A DNA stretch of 64,000 nt from Candidatus Onthomonas avicola (GCA_018710845.1 DVJB01000071.1:1-64000); one strand, 5' to 3'. Counted from the first letter of the stretch, positions 8,743 through 17,298 are shown. Notes: a model not told the origin generated them from the sequence alone. Made by a program: numbers and translations.

Positions 8743-9435
8743 GTGGACTCGCCTATGCTGCGCCTGCTGCGGCGCAATAGCTGGGGGCCGTATCAGTTCC
8801 TGATGAACCGCCTGGCCATCTGGCCGGGCTGGAACCTGTTTCTGTTCAAGCTGCAGCATCTGGACTGGGACGCCCTGTACAAGAGCCCGATGCACGGGCC
8901 GGGCCATATCGAGCGCACGATGCTCCACGGGGCGATGTGCGCGATGGAGGACGATCTTGACGCGGAGGACACCGCCTTGCTGCTCGAGTGCTGCGCCTAT
9001 CACGATGTGGGCCGGGTGAACGACAGCAAGGATGACCTGCACGGCCACCGCTCCGCCGCACGCCTGGCCGAGCTGACCGGCCGGGACGGCGAGGAGCTGA
9101 AGATGATGATGGCCGCCGTGGACGCCCACTCCCGTCCGGAGCGCGACCTGGAGCCCACCCTGCGCCGCTATGGCGTCGCGGACTGGGCGCGCAGCCTGCG
9201 CCTGGCCCAGCTGCTCAAGGACGCGGATGGGCTGGACCGGGTGCGCATCTGGGACCTCGACGTGCGCCATCTGCGCCGGGAGGCGAGCCGGGCGCGGGAG
9301 GACTTTGCCGAGTACCTCTTCGAGGTCTACCAGCGGGAGGCGGGCGAGTCCACCACGCCGCCCTTCCCGCCCGAGCTGCTGGAGAAGCTGGCCGCGCGGA
9401 AGGCCGCGCGCGACCGCGCGCGGGGGAGAGACTGA
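8743..9435 (+). CDS. HD-domain phosphohydrolase-like protein
   Basis: A 230-aa protein with an HD metal-binding domain: H in MHGPGHIERT near residue 50, the HD doublet in CAYHDVGRVND near residue 90, HGH shortly after, and a distal aspartate in LLKDADGLDRVR. Such domains hydrolyse phosphomonoesters or nucleotides, but the substrate is unknown. GTG 8743 is chosen because GAGAGGGGG sits 8 nt upstream; ATG 8755 is the alternative. The gene ends on the first base of the next start (9435), suggesting coupling with the tRNA-thiolation genes. Confidence 0.82.
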   Translation: MDSPMLRLLRRNSWGPYQFLMNRLAIWPGWNLFLFKLQHLDWDALYKSPMHGPGHIERTMLHGAMCAMEDDLDAEDTALLLECCAYHDVGRVNDSKDDLHGHRSAARLAELTGRDGEELKMMMAAVDAHSRPERDLEPTLRRYGVADWARSLRLAQLLKDADGLDRVRIWDLDVRHLRREASRAREDFAEYLFEVYQREAGESTTPPFPPELLEKLAARKAARDRARGRD

Positions 9436-10301
9436 TGGCCCGCACCCTGGACCGCCGCCAGCTGGTGGAGCGCAGCATTATCAAGAAGTACCGCAAGGAG
9501 CTGTGGAACCCCTTTATCCTCGCCGTCAAGCGCTATGAGCTGGTGCGGGAGGGGGACCGGATTGCCGTGTGCATCTCCGGCGGAAAGGACTCCATGCTCC
9601 TCGGCAAGCTGATGCAGCAGCTCCACCGGGTGAGCGACGTGCCGTTTGACGTCCAGTACCTCGTGATGGACCCGGGCTACCGGGCGGAGAACCGGCGGCA
9701 GATCGAGGAGAACGCCGCCCTGCTCGGCCTGCCCATCCAGGTCCGGGCGTCCAACATCTTCTCTGTCACGAGCAAGACGGACCGCTCCCCCTGCTACCTC
9801 TGCGCGCGGATGCGCCGGGGACACCTGTACGCGATGGCGCAAGAGCTGGGCTGCAATAAGATTGCCCTCGGTCATCACTTCTCCGACGTGGTGGAGACGA
9901 CGGTGATGGGCATGCTCTACGGCGGGCAGATTCAGGGGATGATGCCCAAGCTCCACTCCACCAACTTCCCCGGCATGGAGCTCATCCGCCCGATGTACTG
10001 CATCCACGAGGAGGACATCATCGCCTGGGCGCGCTACAACGGCCTGCGCTTTCTCCAGTGTGCCTGCCGCTTTACCGAGTCGCTCGCGGACGGACAGGGG
10101 GACTCCAAGCGGCAGGAGGTCAAGGCCCTGCTGCGCGAGCTGCGCCGGGAGACCCCGCAGGTGGAGAAAAACGTCTTCCGCGCGATTCACAACGTACAGC
10201 TGGACACCTTCCCGTCCTGGAAGACGGGCGGCGGGGTGCACAGCTTTCTGGAACACTACGATGACCATCTCCGGCCGTCCGGCCCGGATGGTGAGAAATG
10301 A
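9435..10301 (+). CDS. TtcA-like PP-loop tRNA thiolation protein
   Basis: A 288-aa N-type ATP pyrophosphatase of the TtcA/TtuA class. The PP-loop CISGGKDSMLLGK is near residue 50, a CYLCARMRRG pair of cysteines is near residue 120, and further cysteines (QCAC) follow, consistent with an iron-sulfur-dependent tRNA sulfurtransferase such as 2-thiocytidine-32 synthase. It lies directly upstream of thiI, another tRNA sulfur-transfer enzyme. TtcA is likely, but the exact target base cannot be fixed from sequence. Confidence 0.85.
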   Translation: MARTLDRRQLVERSIIKKYRKELWNPFILAVKRYELVREGDRIAVCISGGKDSMLLGKLMQQLHRVSDVPFDVQYLVMDPGYRAENRRQIEENAALLGLPIQVRASNIFSVTSKTDRSPCYLCARMRRGHLYAMAQELGCNKIALGHHFSDVVETTVMGMLYGGQIQGMMPKLHSTNFPGMELIRPMYCIHEEDIIAWARYNGLRFLQCACRFTESLADGQGDSKRQEVKALLRELRRETPQVEKNVFRAIHNVQLDTFPSWKTGGGVHSFLEHYDDHLRPSGPDGEK

Positions 10302-10310
10302 GGAATTTGG

Positions 10311-11516
10311 ATGGCAAATCAGCAAGAGAAGGCCCCGCTGGCCGCACAGGAGATGTTCCTGCTCAAGATGGGCGAGCTGGTGCTCAAGGGCCTGAACCGC
10401 AAGAGCTTTGAGTCCCGCCTGATGGGCAATCTCCAGCGCCGCTTACACCCGTATGGAAAGTTCCGCGCCTATGCTCGCCAGTCTACCGTCTACGTCGAGC
10501 CGATGGATGAGTTCTGTGATATGGACGGCGCGTGGGAGGGGATGAAGAAGGTGTTCGGCATCTCCGGGCTCTCCCGCGCCCGCGCCTGCGAGAAGGACAA
10601 GGACGCCTTTTTTGCGGCCGCCTGCTCCTATCTGGGCGGGGCGCTGCGCGCGGCGCGTACGTTTAAGGTGGAGTCCAAGCGGTCGGACAAGTCCTTCCCC
10701 ATGACCTCCATCCAGCTCAGCCAGTATGTCGGAGGCCGCCTGGCCGAGGCGTATCCCCACCTGAAGGTGGACGTCCACCACCCGGAGCTCACCGTCTACC
10801 TCGAGGTGCGCGACTTTGCCGGCTATGTCCACGCCAACCCCGAGCCGGGGGCGGGCGGGCTGCCGGTCGGCTCGGGCGGACGGGCAGTTGCCCTGCTCTC
10901 CGGCGGGCTGGATTCGCCGGTCGCCTGCTACCTGATGGCCAAGCGCGGCCTGGCGCTGGAGATGATCCACTTCTTCTCCTACCCCTACACTTCGGAAGAG
11001 GCGAAGGAGAAGGTGCTCGAGCTCGCCCGCCTCGTCGCGCCCTACTGCGGGCGGCTGACGGTGAATGTGGTTCCGTTTACCAAGATTCAGGAGGACCTGC
11101 GGCGCAGCTGCCCGGAGCCCTACTTCACCCTTGCCATGCGGCGGTACATGATGCGCATCTCCGAGCTGGTCGCCCGCCGCGTCGGTGCGGGCGCGCTGGT
11201 CACCGGCGAGAGCCTCGGCCAGGTGGCCAGTCAGACGATGGACGCCCTCGCCGTGACCGAGGCGGCCTGCCACATCCCCGTCTTCCGCCCGGTGATCGGG
11301 ATGGACAAGGAGGAGATCGTCCGCATCGCCCGCCGGATCGGCACCTACGACACCTCCATCCTCCCCTATGAGGACTGCTGCACCGTCTTCACCCCGCGCC
11401 ACCCCAAGACCCACCCCAAGCTGGAGGAGATGGAGGAGATCGAGCGCGGCTATGACTACGAGATCCTCTGCCGCGAGGCGTTTGAGGGCATCGAGCGGAT
11501 TCAGATCCGGCCCTGA
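10311..11516 (+). CDS. thiI: tRNA 4-thiouridine synthase ThiI
   Basis: A 401-aa protein with an N-terminal ferredoxin-like/THUMP region (roughly residues 1-170) and a PP-loop ATPase domain beginning at ALLSGGLDSPVACYLM near residue 195, ending CTVFTPRHPKTHP. It activates U8 of tRNA for sulfur insertion. It lacks the C-terminal rhodanese domain of the E. coli enzyme, as in Bacillus, so sulfur must come from a separate cysteine desulfurase not seen here. It follows the TtcA-like gene by 9 bp. Confidence 0.94.
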   Translation: MANQQEKAPLAAQEMFLLKMGELVLKGLNRKSFESRLMGNLQRRLHPYGKFRAYARQSTVYVEPMDEFCDMDGAWEGMKKVFGISGLSRARACEKDKDAFFAAACSYLGGALRAARTFKVESKRSDKSFPMTSIQLSQYVGGRLAEAYPHLKVDVHHPELTVYLEVRDFAGYVHANPEPGAGGLPVGSGGRAVALLSGGLDSPVACYLMAKRGLALEMIHFFSYPYTSEEAKEKVLELARLVAPYCGRLTVNVVPFTKIQEDLRRSCPEPYFTLAMRRYMMRISELVARRVGAGALVTGESLGQVASQTMDALAVTEAACHIPVFRPVIGMDKEEIVRIARRIGTYDTSILPYEDCCTVFTPRHPKTHPKLEEMEEIERGYDYEILCREAFEGIERIQIRP

Positions 11517-11537
11517 CGGGCGAAAGGAGCGCAGAGC

Positions 11538-12803
11538 ATGACCCATACCGCCGAGCTGATCGCCGTGGGCACCGAGCTGCTGCTGGGCAACATCTGCAAC
11601 ACCGACGCGCAGATGATCTCCCAGACGCTCTCCGGCCTCGGCATCAATGTCTACTATCACACCGTCGTGGGGGACAACCCCGCGCGCGTGCGCGCCGCCG
11701 TGGAGGTGGCCAAGGGGCGCGCGGATATCATCATCACCACCGGCGGCCTCGGCCCCACCTGCGACGACCTGACCAAGCAGGTGCTCGCCGAATCCTTCGG
11801 CAAGCGCCTGGTCTTTGACGAGCGCAGCGCCGCGCGCATCCGCGCCTACTTCGCCGAGCGCCTGCCCCACCGGGAGATGACGGACAACAACCTCCAGCAG
11901 GCTCTCCTCCCCGAGGGCTGCACCGTGCTGGACAACGACTGGGGCACCGCCCCCGGCTGCGCCTTTGAGGCGGACGGGGTGCGGGTGATCATGCTTCCCG
12001 GACCGCCGCGCGAGTGCCGGGCGATGCTGCAATACCGCGTGGTGCCCTATCTCAAGTCACTGGCGGACGGGGTGATCGCCTCGCGCACCCTCAAGCTCTT
12101 TGGCATCGGGGAGTCGGCGATGGAGGCCGGGCTGCGCGAGCGGATGCTCTCCATGACCAATCCCACCCTCGCCCCCTACGCCAAGGAGGGGGAGTGCGAG
12201 CTGCGCATCACCGCCAAGGCGCCCACGGAGGAGGAGGCCCGGGCGATGCTCGACCCGGTGGAGGCCGAGCTGCGCGCGCAGTTTGGCGACCTGGTCTACG
12301 GCGTGGACGTCTCCAGCCTGGAGGAGCGGGTCTCCCAGCTCCTGCGCGCGGCGGGGAAGACCCTGGCCCTCGCCGAGAGCTGCACCGGGGGCCTCGCGGC
12401 CAAGCGGATGACTGACCTCGCCGGGGCGTCGGAGGTCTTTCGCGGCGGCATCGTCTGCTACGCGACCGATGTGAAGCGGGACCTGCTCGGCGTGCCGGAG
12501 GAGGTCCTGGAGCGGTACGGCGCGGTCTCCGCCGAGACCGCCCGCGCCCTGGCGGAGGGCGCGCGGCGGGTGCTGGGGAGCGACTTCGCCCTCTCCATCA
12601 CCGGCGTGGCCGGCCCTGACCCGGATGAGCGGGGGAGCCCCGTGGGACTGGTCTACCTCGCCCTCGCCGACGGACAGCAGGTCTGGGTGAAGGAGGCCCA
12701 CCTCGGCCAGTCGCGCGAGCGGGTGCGCACCAGCGCGGTGCACACCGCCTTTGACCTGCTGCGCCGCCGCCTGACCGGCCTGCCGGTCCTCGCGGAGGAA
12801 TGA
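11538..12803 (+). CDS. cinA: CinA family protein, nicotinamide-nucleotide amidase
   Basis: A 421-aa two-domain protein: an N-terminal molybdopterin-binding-like domain (GTELLLGNICNTDA, then TTGGLGPTCDD near residue 70) with pyrophosphatase activity in relatives, and a C-terminal NMN deamidase domain (LAESCTGGLAAKRMTD near residue 280, then TGVAGPDP). Deamidation of NMN recycles pyridine nucleotides; in naturally competent bacteria cinA is linked to transformation. dprA is also in this window. The site GAAAGGAGCG precedes ATG 11538. Confidence 0.93.
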   Translation: MTHTAELIAVGTELLLGNICNTDAQMISQTLSGLGINVYYHTVVGDNPARVRAAVEVAKGRADIIITTGGLGPTCDDLTKQVLAESFGKRLVFDERSAARIRAYFAERLPHREMTDNNLQQALLPEGCTVLDNDWGTAPGCAFEADGVRVIMLPGPPRECRAMLQYRVVPYLKSLADGVIASRTLKLFGIGESAMEAGLRERMLSMTNPTLAPYAKEGECELRITAKAPTEEEARAMLDPVEAELRAQFGDLVYGVDVSSLEERVSQLLRAAGKTLALAESCTGGLAAKRMTDLAGASEVFRGGIVCYATDVKRDLLGVPEEVLERYGAVSAETARALAEGARRVLGSDFALSITGVAGPDPDERGSPVGLVYLALADGQQVWVKEAHLGQSRERVRTSAVHTAFDLLRRRLTGLPVLAEE

Positions 12804-12837
12804 CCATGCGCCAGGCACCCTGCTGGGAGGCGCGGCG

Positions 12838-13329
12838 ATGACCGCGCGGCAGTACGAGCGCTGGTCCGCCCCCTTTCGCGGGAAGGGGGCCGGGCGCGCG
12901 CTGAACCTCTTCAACCGTGCGGCGACCGGCCTGTGCTACGCCGCCTACCCTGTCGCCCTGCTGGCCCTGCTGCTCCGGCGGGACGAGCGAGGGATACCGG
13001 CGCTGCTGGTCCCGGCGGTGAGCTTCCTGCTCGTGTCCGTCTTCCGGTCGCGCTACAATGCCCCGCGCCCCTATGAGGTGCTGGAGATCGACCCGCTGAT
13101 TCACAAGAACACCCGGGGCCACAGCTTTCCGAGCCGCCATGTCTTCTCCATGTTCGTCATTGCGATGACCTTCCTCTGGCTCTGGCCGCCGCTGGGGGCG
13201 ATTTTCCTCCTCCTGGGTGCGCTGTTGGCCGTCTGCCGCGTGGTCGGCGGGGTCCATTTCCCGCGCGACGTCCTCGCCGGGGCGGCGATGGGCGTGGCCG
13301 CCGGGCTGTGTTACTGGATGTTCTGGTGA
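12838..13329 (+). CDS. PAP2 family membrane phosphatase
   Basis: A 163-aa membrane protein with PAP2 phosphatase motifs in order: YNAPRPYE (motif 1 end), GHSFPSRHVFS (motif 2) and RVVGGVHFPRDVLAG (motif 3), with hydrophobic helices around them. Members dephosphorylate lipid phosphates such as phosphatidylglycerophosphate or undecaprenyl pyrophosphate. ATG 12838 follows GGGAGGCG. Confidence 0.88.
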   Translation: MTARQYERWSAPFRGKGAGRALNLFNRAATGLCYAAYPVALLALLLRRDERGIPALLVPAVSFLLVSVFRSRYNAPRPYEVLEIDPLIHKNTRGHSFPSRHVFSMFVIAMTFLWLWPPLGAIFLLLGALLAVCRVVGGVHFPRDVLAGAAMGVAAGLCYWMFW

Positions 13330-13384
13330 GCGCCGGCGCGCCCTGCTCTACAGCGTGAACGCCCGCGGCGCCGTGCAGAAATGC

Positions 13385-13413
13385 TTGCATTTGTCCGGAA
13401 AAATTGATATGAT
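13385..13413 (+). promoter_or_regulatory. Promoter of queT
   Basis: -35 TTGCAT (13385-13390), 17-bp spacer, -10 TATGAT (13408-13413). Transcription should begin around 13420, immediately at the hairpin described next, leaving a leader of about 105 nt. Confidence 0.75.
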
Positions 13414-13418
13414 ACCCC

Positions 13419-13460
13419 CTGACCGGTTCTCCACACCCGGTCCAACCGCCGCCGGCCCGG
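13419..13460 (+). promoter_or_regulatory. Candidate preQ1-type riboswitch/leader hairpin
   Basis: At the predicted 5' end of the queT transcript lies a 6-bp stem GACCGG (13421-13426) / CCGGTC (13437-13442) with loop TTCTCCACAC. The 'GGTTC...ACACCC' arrangement resembles the first stem-loop of class I preQ1 aptamers. The A-rich tail expected for the pseudoknot is not obvious; the sequence after it is C-rich. The downstream gene is a QueT-type queuosine-precursor transporter, the usual target of such switches. The call is tentative. Confidence 0.35.
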
Positions 13461-13526
13461 TAAGCCTGCGGCGCTGTGCGGGAGTCGTTGACCCGTACTC
13501 TAAAGATAAAATGGAGGTATCATCCC

Positions 13527-14075
13527 ATGAAACGCAACGCCATCTACCAGCTCTGCATCGGCGCGATGATCGCCGCGCTGTATGCCGTGCTCACCCTGTC
13601 CCTGCCGATGCTGTCCTACAGCGCGGTGCAGCTGCGCTTCTCCGAGGCGCTCACCGTCCTGCCCTTCCTCTTCCCGGGGGCGATTCCCGGCCTGTTCCTG
13701 GGCTGCGCGATCGCGAACATCGCCTCCACCTTCGGCATCCTGGACGTGGTCTTCGGCTCGCTGGCCACTCTGCTGGCCGCAGTCTGGACTTCGAAACTGA
13801 AAAATCCCTGGCTGGCCCCGCTGCCCCCGGTGATCTGCAATATGGTCATCATCGGCGCGGAGATCGCCTGGTTTGAGACCGGCCTCGGCCCCGGCTTTTT
13901 CGCTGCCTGGCTGTGGAACGGACTTACCGTCGGCATCGGAGAGCTCGCGGCCTGCTATGTGCTGGGCATGATCTTGCTCTATGTGCTTGGAAACATCCCC
14001 GCGCTCCGGCGCGTCATTCCCGCCGGGCGGCTCGCCCTGCTTCGGCGGCCCGAGCGGGCAGAGCACCGGGCCTGA
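13527..14075 (+). CDS. queT: QueT family queuosine-precursor ECF transporter S component
   Basis: A 182-aa membrane protein with about five hydrophobic helices and the QueT hallmark stretch YSAVQLRFSEALTVLPFL after the first helix, followed by PGAIPGLFLGC. It is the substrate-binding unit of an energy-coupling-factor transporter for a queuine/preQ1-like deazapurine; the shared EcfAAT module is not in the window. ATG 13527 lies downstream of ATGGAGGT with about 9-nt spacing. It has its own promoter and a structured leader. Confidence 0.85.
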   Translation: MKRNAIYQLCIGAMIAALYAVLTLSLPMLSYSAVQLRFSEALTVLPFLFPGAIPGLFLGCAIANIASTFGILDVVFGSLATLLAAVWTSKLKNPWLAPLPPVICNMVIIGAEIAWFETGLGPGFFAAWLWNGLTVGIGELAACYVLGMILLYVLGNIPALRRVIPAGRLALLRRPERAEHRA

Positions 14076-14143
14076 GTGCCTCCTCCGGCGTCCCTGCCCC
14101 GGCTGCGGCTGTCCTGTCATCCCGTACAAGGAGGGGAGAAGAA

Positions 14144-14455
14144 GTGTGGTCTATCCTCTTTCACTATGAGGGCATCAGCGTTGTCCTGGGACTGGCGGCG
14201 ATGCTCTTGCCGGTGATCTGCCTGTTTCGGAAGCGTCGCAGCCCCTGGGCTGCGCTGCTCAGCCTCAGCGCGTGCACCTCGGCCGTCCTGCTGCAAATTT
14301 TGGGGACCTACAGTGAGGTGCGGCATGGGGATTTTGCCGCCGTCGAGGACACCATAGGGGCGCGGCTGACGCTGTCCGTGCTGCTGTTTCTGGCGGTGTT
14401 CCTGTGCAACGCCGTCTGGCTCTTCCTCAGCGGACGGAGCGCGAAGGGACGCTGA
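14144..14455 (+). CDS. Small membrane protein, unknown function
   Basis: A 103-aa protein with three hydrophobic helices (about residues 8-27, 34-52 and 70-94) and basic ends. GTG 14144 is chosen because AAGGAGGGG lies 8 nt upstream; the longer frame back to 13913 would overlap queT. No family is recognised. It sits between queT and a strong terminator, so it is probably the last gene of that transcript. Confidence 0.6.
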   Translation: MWSILFHYEGISVVLGLAAMLLPVICLFRKRRSPWAALLSLSACTSAVLLQILGTYSEVRHGDFAAVEDTIGARLTLSVLLFLAVFLCNAVWLFLSGRSAKGR

Positions 14456-14473
14456 AGAGACTATTTTGCTCGA

Positions 14474-14510
14474 AAACGGCTTGCAGCTCCATGGCTGCAA
14501 GCCGTTTTTT
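14474..14510 (+). terminator. Terminator after the small membrane protein
   Basis: A 14-bp perfect stem AAACGGCTTGCAGC / GCTGCAAGCCGTTT (14474-14487 with 14494-14507) ending in six consecutive T. Read on the - strand, the run of A at 14473-14476 gives a shorter T tract, so it may also stop the convergent kinase transcript. Confidence 0.85.
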
Positions 14511-14527
14511 CATCGGGAGTACGTCAA

Positions 14528-15607
14528 TTATGATTCGGGTCGGAACAGCCGCTCCGGCAGCACGTCGCTCAGCTCGCGCAGCACGAGCGGCACCCCGTTG
14601 GAGGTGTCCACCGCGCGCAGGCCGCGCAGCTCGAGCACCGGGCCCGGTTTGACCAGCGGCAGGGAGACGCAGGCGCGCGTCCCCCGGCCCGGCTGACTGG
14701 TGAAGAGGACGGAGCCGCCGTGCAGCTGGGCGATCTTGCGGCAGACGGTGACGCCGAGGCCCAGGCCGTGGCGCGCCTCGCGCAGGGAGTCGTTGCCCTC
14801 GGCGGGCTGAAAGAGGGCGGACAGCTTCTCTTCATCCATGCCGGGGCCGTCGTCCTCCACCGAAAGGAGGGCCATCTCCCGCCGGCGCTCCAGGCGCAGC
14901 GTGATCCGGCCGCCGCCGGGGGTCAGGGCGGCCAGAGAGTTACTGACCAGGTGGTAGAGCTGGATGAGCAGCAGCTGGTCGTCGCAGCGGGCAAAGAAAT
15001 TCCCGGCCTGCTGATGCACCGCGATGGAGCAGCCTGTCGCCTGGACCGGCATCTCCAGCTGCCGCAGCGCCTCGTGCAGCAGGCCGCCCAGATCCACCAC
15101 GCGCGGGGTGAAGTCGTACGGCGCCTCCCCGTCCGGCAGGGCTGCCAGCTCCAGCGTACGCAGTATCCGCAGAAAGCGCAGCTCGGACTTCGTCATCCGG
15201 GCCAGATAGCCCGCGGCGTCCGCAGCCTGTGCGGGGGTGAGCGTCTGCTCGAGCAGATGTCCGGAGGAGATGAGCACGGCCAGCGGCCCGCGCAGCTTTT
15301 GGGTCAGCAGGGGGATCCGCCGGTCCGGCAGGATGGAGGCGTCGTCCAGCGGAGAGAGGCAGACAAAAGTACCCGCCTCGCCCGGCCAGGTCTGTGCGGT
15401 CCAGGCACGGTCACCCAGGGTGACAGCGCTGCTTCCCCGCTCCGGCAGTCCGTCCAGACACGCCGGGAGCGCCTCTCCCGCGCCGCTGCCGGCCAACAGC
15501 CGGGCGGCGGCCGAATTTTGATAGACGATCAGGTGATCGCGCAGGAGCAGGACGGGAAGCCCCATCCCGTCAAACGCGTCGCCGACGGATACAGTCAGAT
15601 CGCTCAT
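14528..15607 (-). CDS. Soluble histidine-kinase-like protein with altered H-box
   Basis: A 359-aa cytosolic protein without membrane segments. Residues about 5-90 look like a PAS sensor fold (DHLIVYQNSAAARLL). A dimerisation-like helix with LTQKLRGPLAVL follows, then a complete HATPase_c domain: N-box HLVSNSLAAL, G1 DDGPGMDEEKL, and G2 GLGLGVTVCRKIAQLHGG. In the H-box the usual phospho-accepting histidine position is Gln103 (TQKLRGPL in place of SHELRTPL). No response regulator lies nearby. ATG 15607 follows GGAGG; the longer form to 15670 would start inside the promoter. It may act as an ATP-driven phosphatase or pseudokinase, or use another residue. Confidence 0.85.
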   Translation of the reverse strand: MSDLTVSVGDAFDGMGLPVLLLRDHLIVYQNSAAARLLAGSGAGEALPACLDGLPERGSSAVTLGDRAWTAQTWPGEAGTFVCLSPLDDASILPDRRIPLLTQKLRGPLAVLISSGHLLEQTLTPAQAADAAGYLARMTKSELRFLRILRTLELAALPDGEAPYDFTPRVVDLGGLLHEALRQLEMPVQATGCSIAVHQQAGNFFARCDDQLLLIQLYHLVSNSLAALTPGGGRITLRLERRREMALLSVEDDGPGMDEEKLSALFQPAEGNDSLREARHGLGLGVTVCRKIAQLHGGSVLFTSQPGRGTRACVSLPLVKPGPVLELRGLRAVDTSNGVPLVLRELSDVLPERLFRPES

Positions 15608-15660
15608 AGTTGCCTCCACCATGCAGAGAGCCGCGTCCGGCCTCCAGAGCTGTTTTGCCC

Positions 15661-15689
15661 AGTATAGCAAAAACGGAGAGACCAGACAA
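15661..15689 (-). promoter_or_regulatory. Promoter of the kinase-like gene
   Basis: On the - strand: -35 TTGTCT (15684-15689), 17-bp spacer, -10 TATACT (15661-15666). Two head-to-tail 10-mers abut the -35 on its upstream side. Confidence 0.75.
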
Positions 15690-15690
15690 G

Positions 15691-15710
15691 AAATTTGTCG
15701 AAATTTGTCG
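15691..15710. repeat. Two tandem 10-bp direct repeats next to the -35 box
   Basis: AAATTTGTCG occurs twice in succession (15691-15700 and 15701-15710), one helical turn apart, immediately upstream of the kinase-gene -35. The spacing and position fit a direct-repeat activator or repressor site. Confidence 0.55.
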
Positions 15711-15836
15711 GCAGCTCCGGGGCGGCCGAATATCAGTTAGAATGGCTTTCTGTACCCATCCTATACCATTGGACGGGAGGTGGTGCGGCAGAGGGGAAAA
15801 AGGGCAACATTCTGCCCGTTTTGACAGAGAGGAAAA

Positions 15837-17105
15837 TCACGCGTTCGAGGGCGGGCAGAGGTCCTGAATGGACAGGCCGCGCGTGTGCGCGATGGGGGAC
15901 CACTGCACCTGGCAGACCAGCGCGGCGGCGGAGATGGGCACAAAGGTGGCCAGAAAGAGGGGGAACGTGAGGAGATACCCGAGCTTTTTTCCCGCCGTGC
16001 TTCCCAGCTCCCGCCAGTGCGTCAGCGTGAGCAGGGCGCCGAGGCCCAGCGTGGGTACCAGGGCGCCGGCCAGTGTGAGCGGCGTGAGCTGCGGCGGCGC
16101 GAGCGCCGGCAGTGCGCCGCCTGCCAGCAGGACCGCCAGCGCGGCCATGGCGCGGGCGATCAGCCCTGCGGCCAGCGGCAGTACCGCCGGGGTGATGCTC
16201 ATCAGCAGGTCGAAGCAGGCAAAATGGCGCGTGCGGATCAGTTTGCCCAGCAGGGCCGGGCCGTAATGGCGCAGCACCTGCAGGCTGCCCTTCGCCCAGC
16301 GCAGCCGCTGCCGCCAGGAGACGGAGAACGCGGCCGGCTGCTCGTCATAAAATACCGCCTCGCGGCAGTAGCCGATGGGAATATCGGCCAGGACCAAACG
16401 GGCGGTGAACTCACTGTCCTCCGTGAGCAGGTGGCATGGCCAGCCGCCGAACCGCTCGATGACGGCCCGGGAGACGAGAAAGCCGGTGCCGGAGAGGATG
16501 CAGCTCGTCCCCAGGAGCATCCGCGCGCGGTTCAGGAAGTCCGCCCCGCGCAGAAACCAGAGCGCGCACCCGGCGGAGACCCAGCTGTCGCCGTAGTTCT
16601 TCGCGGCCCGATAGCTGGTGACGACGGGGCAGCCGGCGGAAAAGGTGCGGTTGATCTGCCGGATGTAGTCCGCCCGCAGCAGGTTGTCCGCGTCAAAGAC
16701 GAGGTAGGCGTCAAACGCCGGGCCGTATCCGGCGGCCTCCATCCGCGCGAGCAGAAATTCCAGCGCCCAGCCCTTGCCGACACGGGTGCTGTCCTGTCGC
16801 TCCCAGACAATGGCCCCCGCGGCACGGGCGATGGCGGCGGTGCGGTCGGTGCAGTTGTCCGCCGCGACGAAGATCTTCACCAGCTCGGAGGGATAGTCCT
16901 GCCGGCGGATGCTCTCGATCAGCTGGGCGATCACCGCCTCCTCGTTGCGCGCGCAGATGAGCACGGCGAAACGGTGCAGCCGCTCCGGGACACGGGGTGT
17001 GGTGTCCTTTTTCCAGAAGGGGACAAAGAGGAAGAAGACCTGGTAGCCAAAGCAGAGGGCCAGCAGCAGCCCGAGGGCCAGGTTGACGGCGTGCATGATG
17101 TCCAT
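15837..17105 (-). CDS. Family 2 glycosyltransferase, processive membrane type
   Basis: A 422-aa membrane enzyme. Residues 1-30 form a membrane anchor; the GT-A domain follows with AVLICARNEEAVI, the DAD metal motif in YLVFDADNLLRADY, LTEDSEFTARL (acceptor-site ED), and QRLRWAKGSLQV (Q-x-x-R-W), then three to four C-terminal helices. Q-x-x-R-W is typical of processive enzymes such as cellulose, hyaluronan or poly-GlcNAc synthases, so an extracellular polysaccharide or lipid-linked glycan is the likely product. AAAGGAG precedes ATG 17105. No partner genes sit beside it. Confidence 0.88.
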   Translation of the reverse strand: MDIMHAVNLALGLLLALCFGYQVFFLFVPFWKKDTTPRVPERLHRFAVLICARNEEAVIAQLIESIRRQDYPSELVKIFVAADNCTDRTAAIARAAGAIVWERQDSTRVGKGWALEFLLARMEAAGYGPAFDAYLVFDADNLLRADYIRQINRTFSAGCPVVTSYRAAKNYGDSWVSAGCALWFLRGADFLNRARMLLGTSCILSGTGFLVSRAVIERFGGWPCHLLTEDSEFTARLVLADIPIGYCREAVFYDEQPAAFSVSWRQRLRWAKGSLQVLRHYGPALLGKLIRTRHFACFDLLMSITPAVLPLAAGLIARAMAALAVLLAGGALPALAPPQLTPLTLAGALVPTLGLGALLTLTHWRELGSTAGKKLGYLLTFPLFLATFVPISAAALVCQVQWSPIAHTRGLSIQDLCPPSNA

Positions 17106-17275
17106 AGACAGCTCCTTTCTCCGGCAGTCCTGTCCTGCCTTTCCGACAGGATAGCAGAGAAAGCGAAAAATGCGCCTAAAAAATCATTAAGAATTGATAA
17201 AGCAGAGGGGAGCGCATCGCCTGTAATGCCGCCTCCCGCCCGCGCCGTGCCGAAGCAGGACGCTGGCTGAATTCA

Positions 17276-17298
17276 TTTTATCTGCAATACAGATAAAA
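17276..17298. promoter_or_regulatory. Palindromic operator candidate upstream of the XRE gene
   Basis: A perfect 9-bp dyad TTTTATCTG (17276-17284) / CAGATAAAA (17290-17298) with a 5-bp centre. A second half-site GCAGATAA lies at 17314-17321. There is no T run in either direction to suggest a terminator, so autoregulation by the adjacent XRE protein is the natural reading. The rest of 17106-17350 shows only a CCTGTC/GACAGG hairpin near 17133. Confidence 0.5.
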
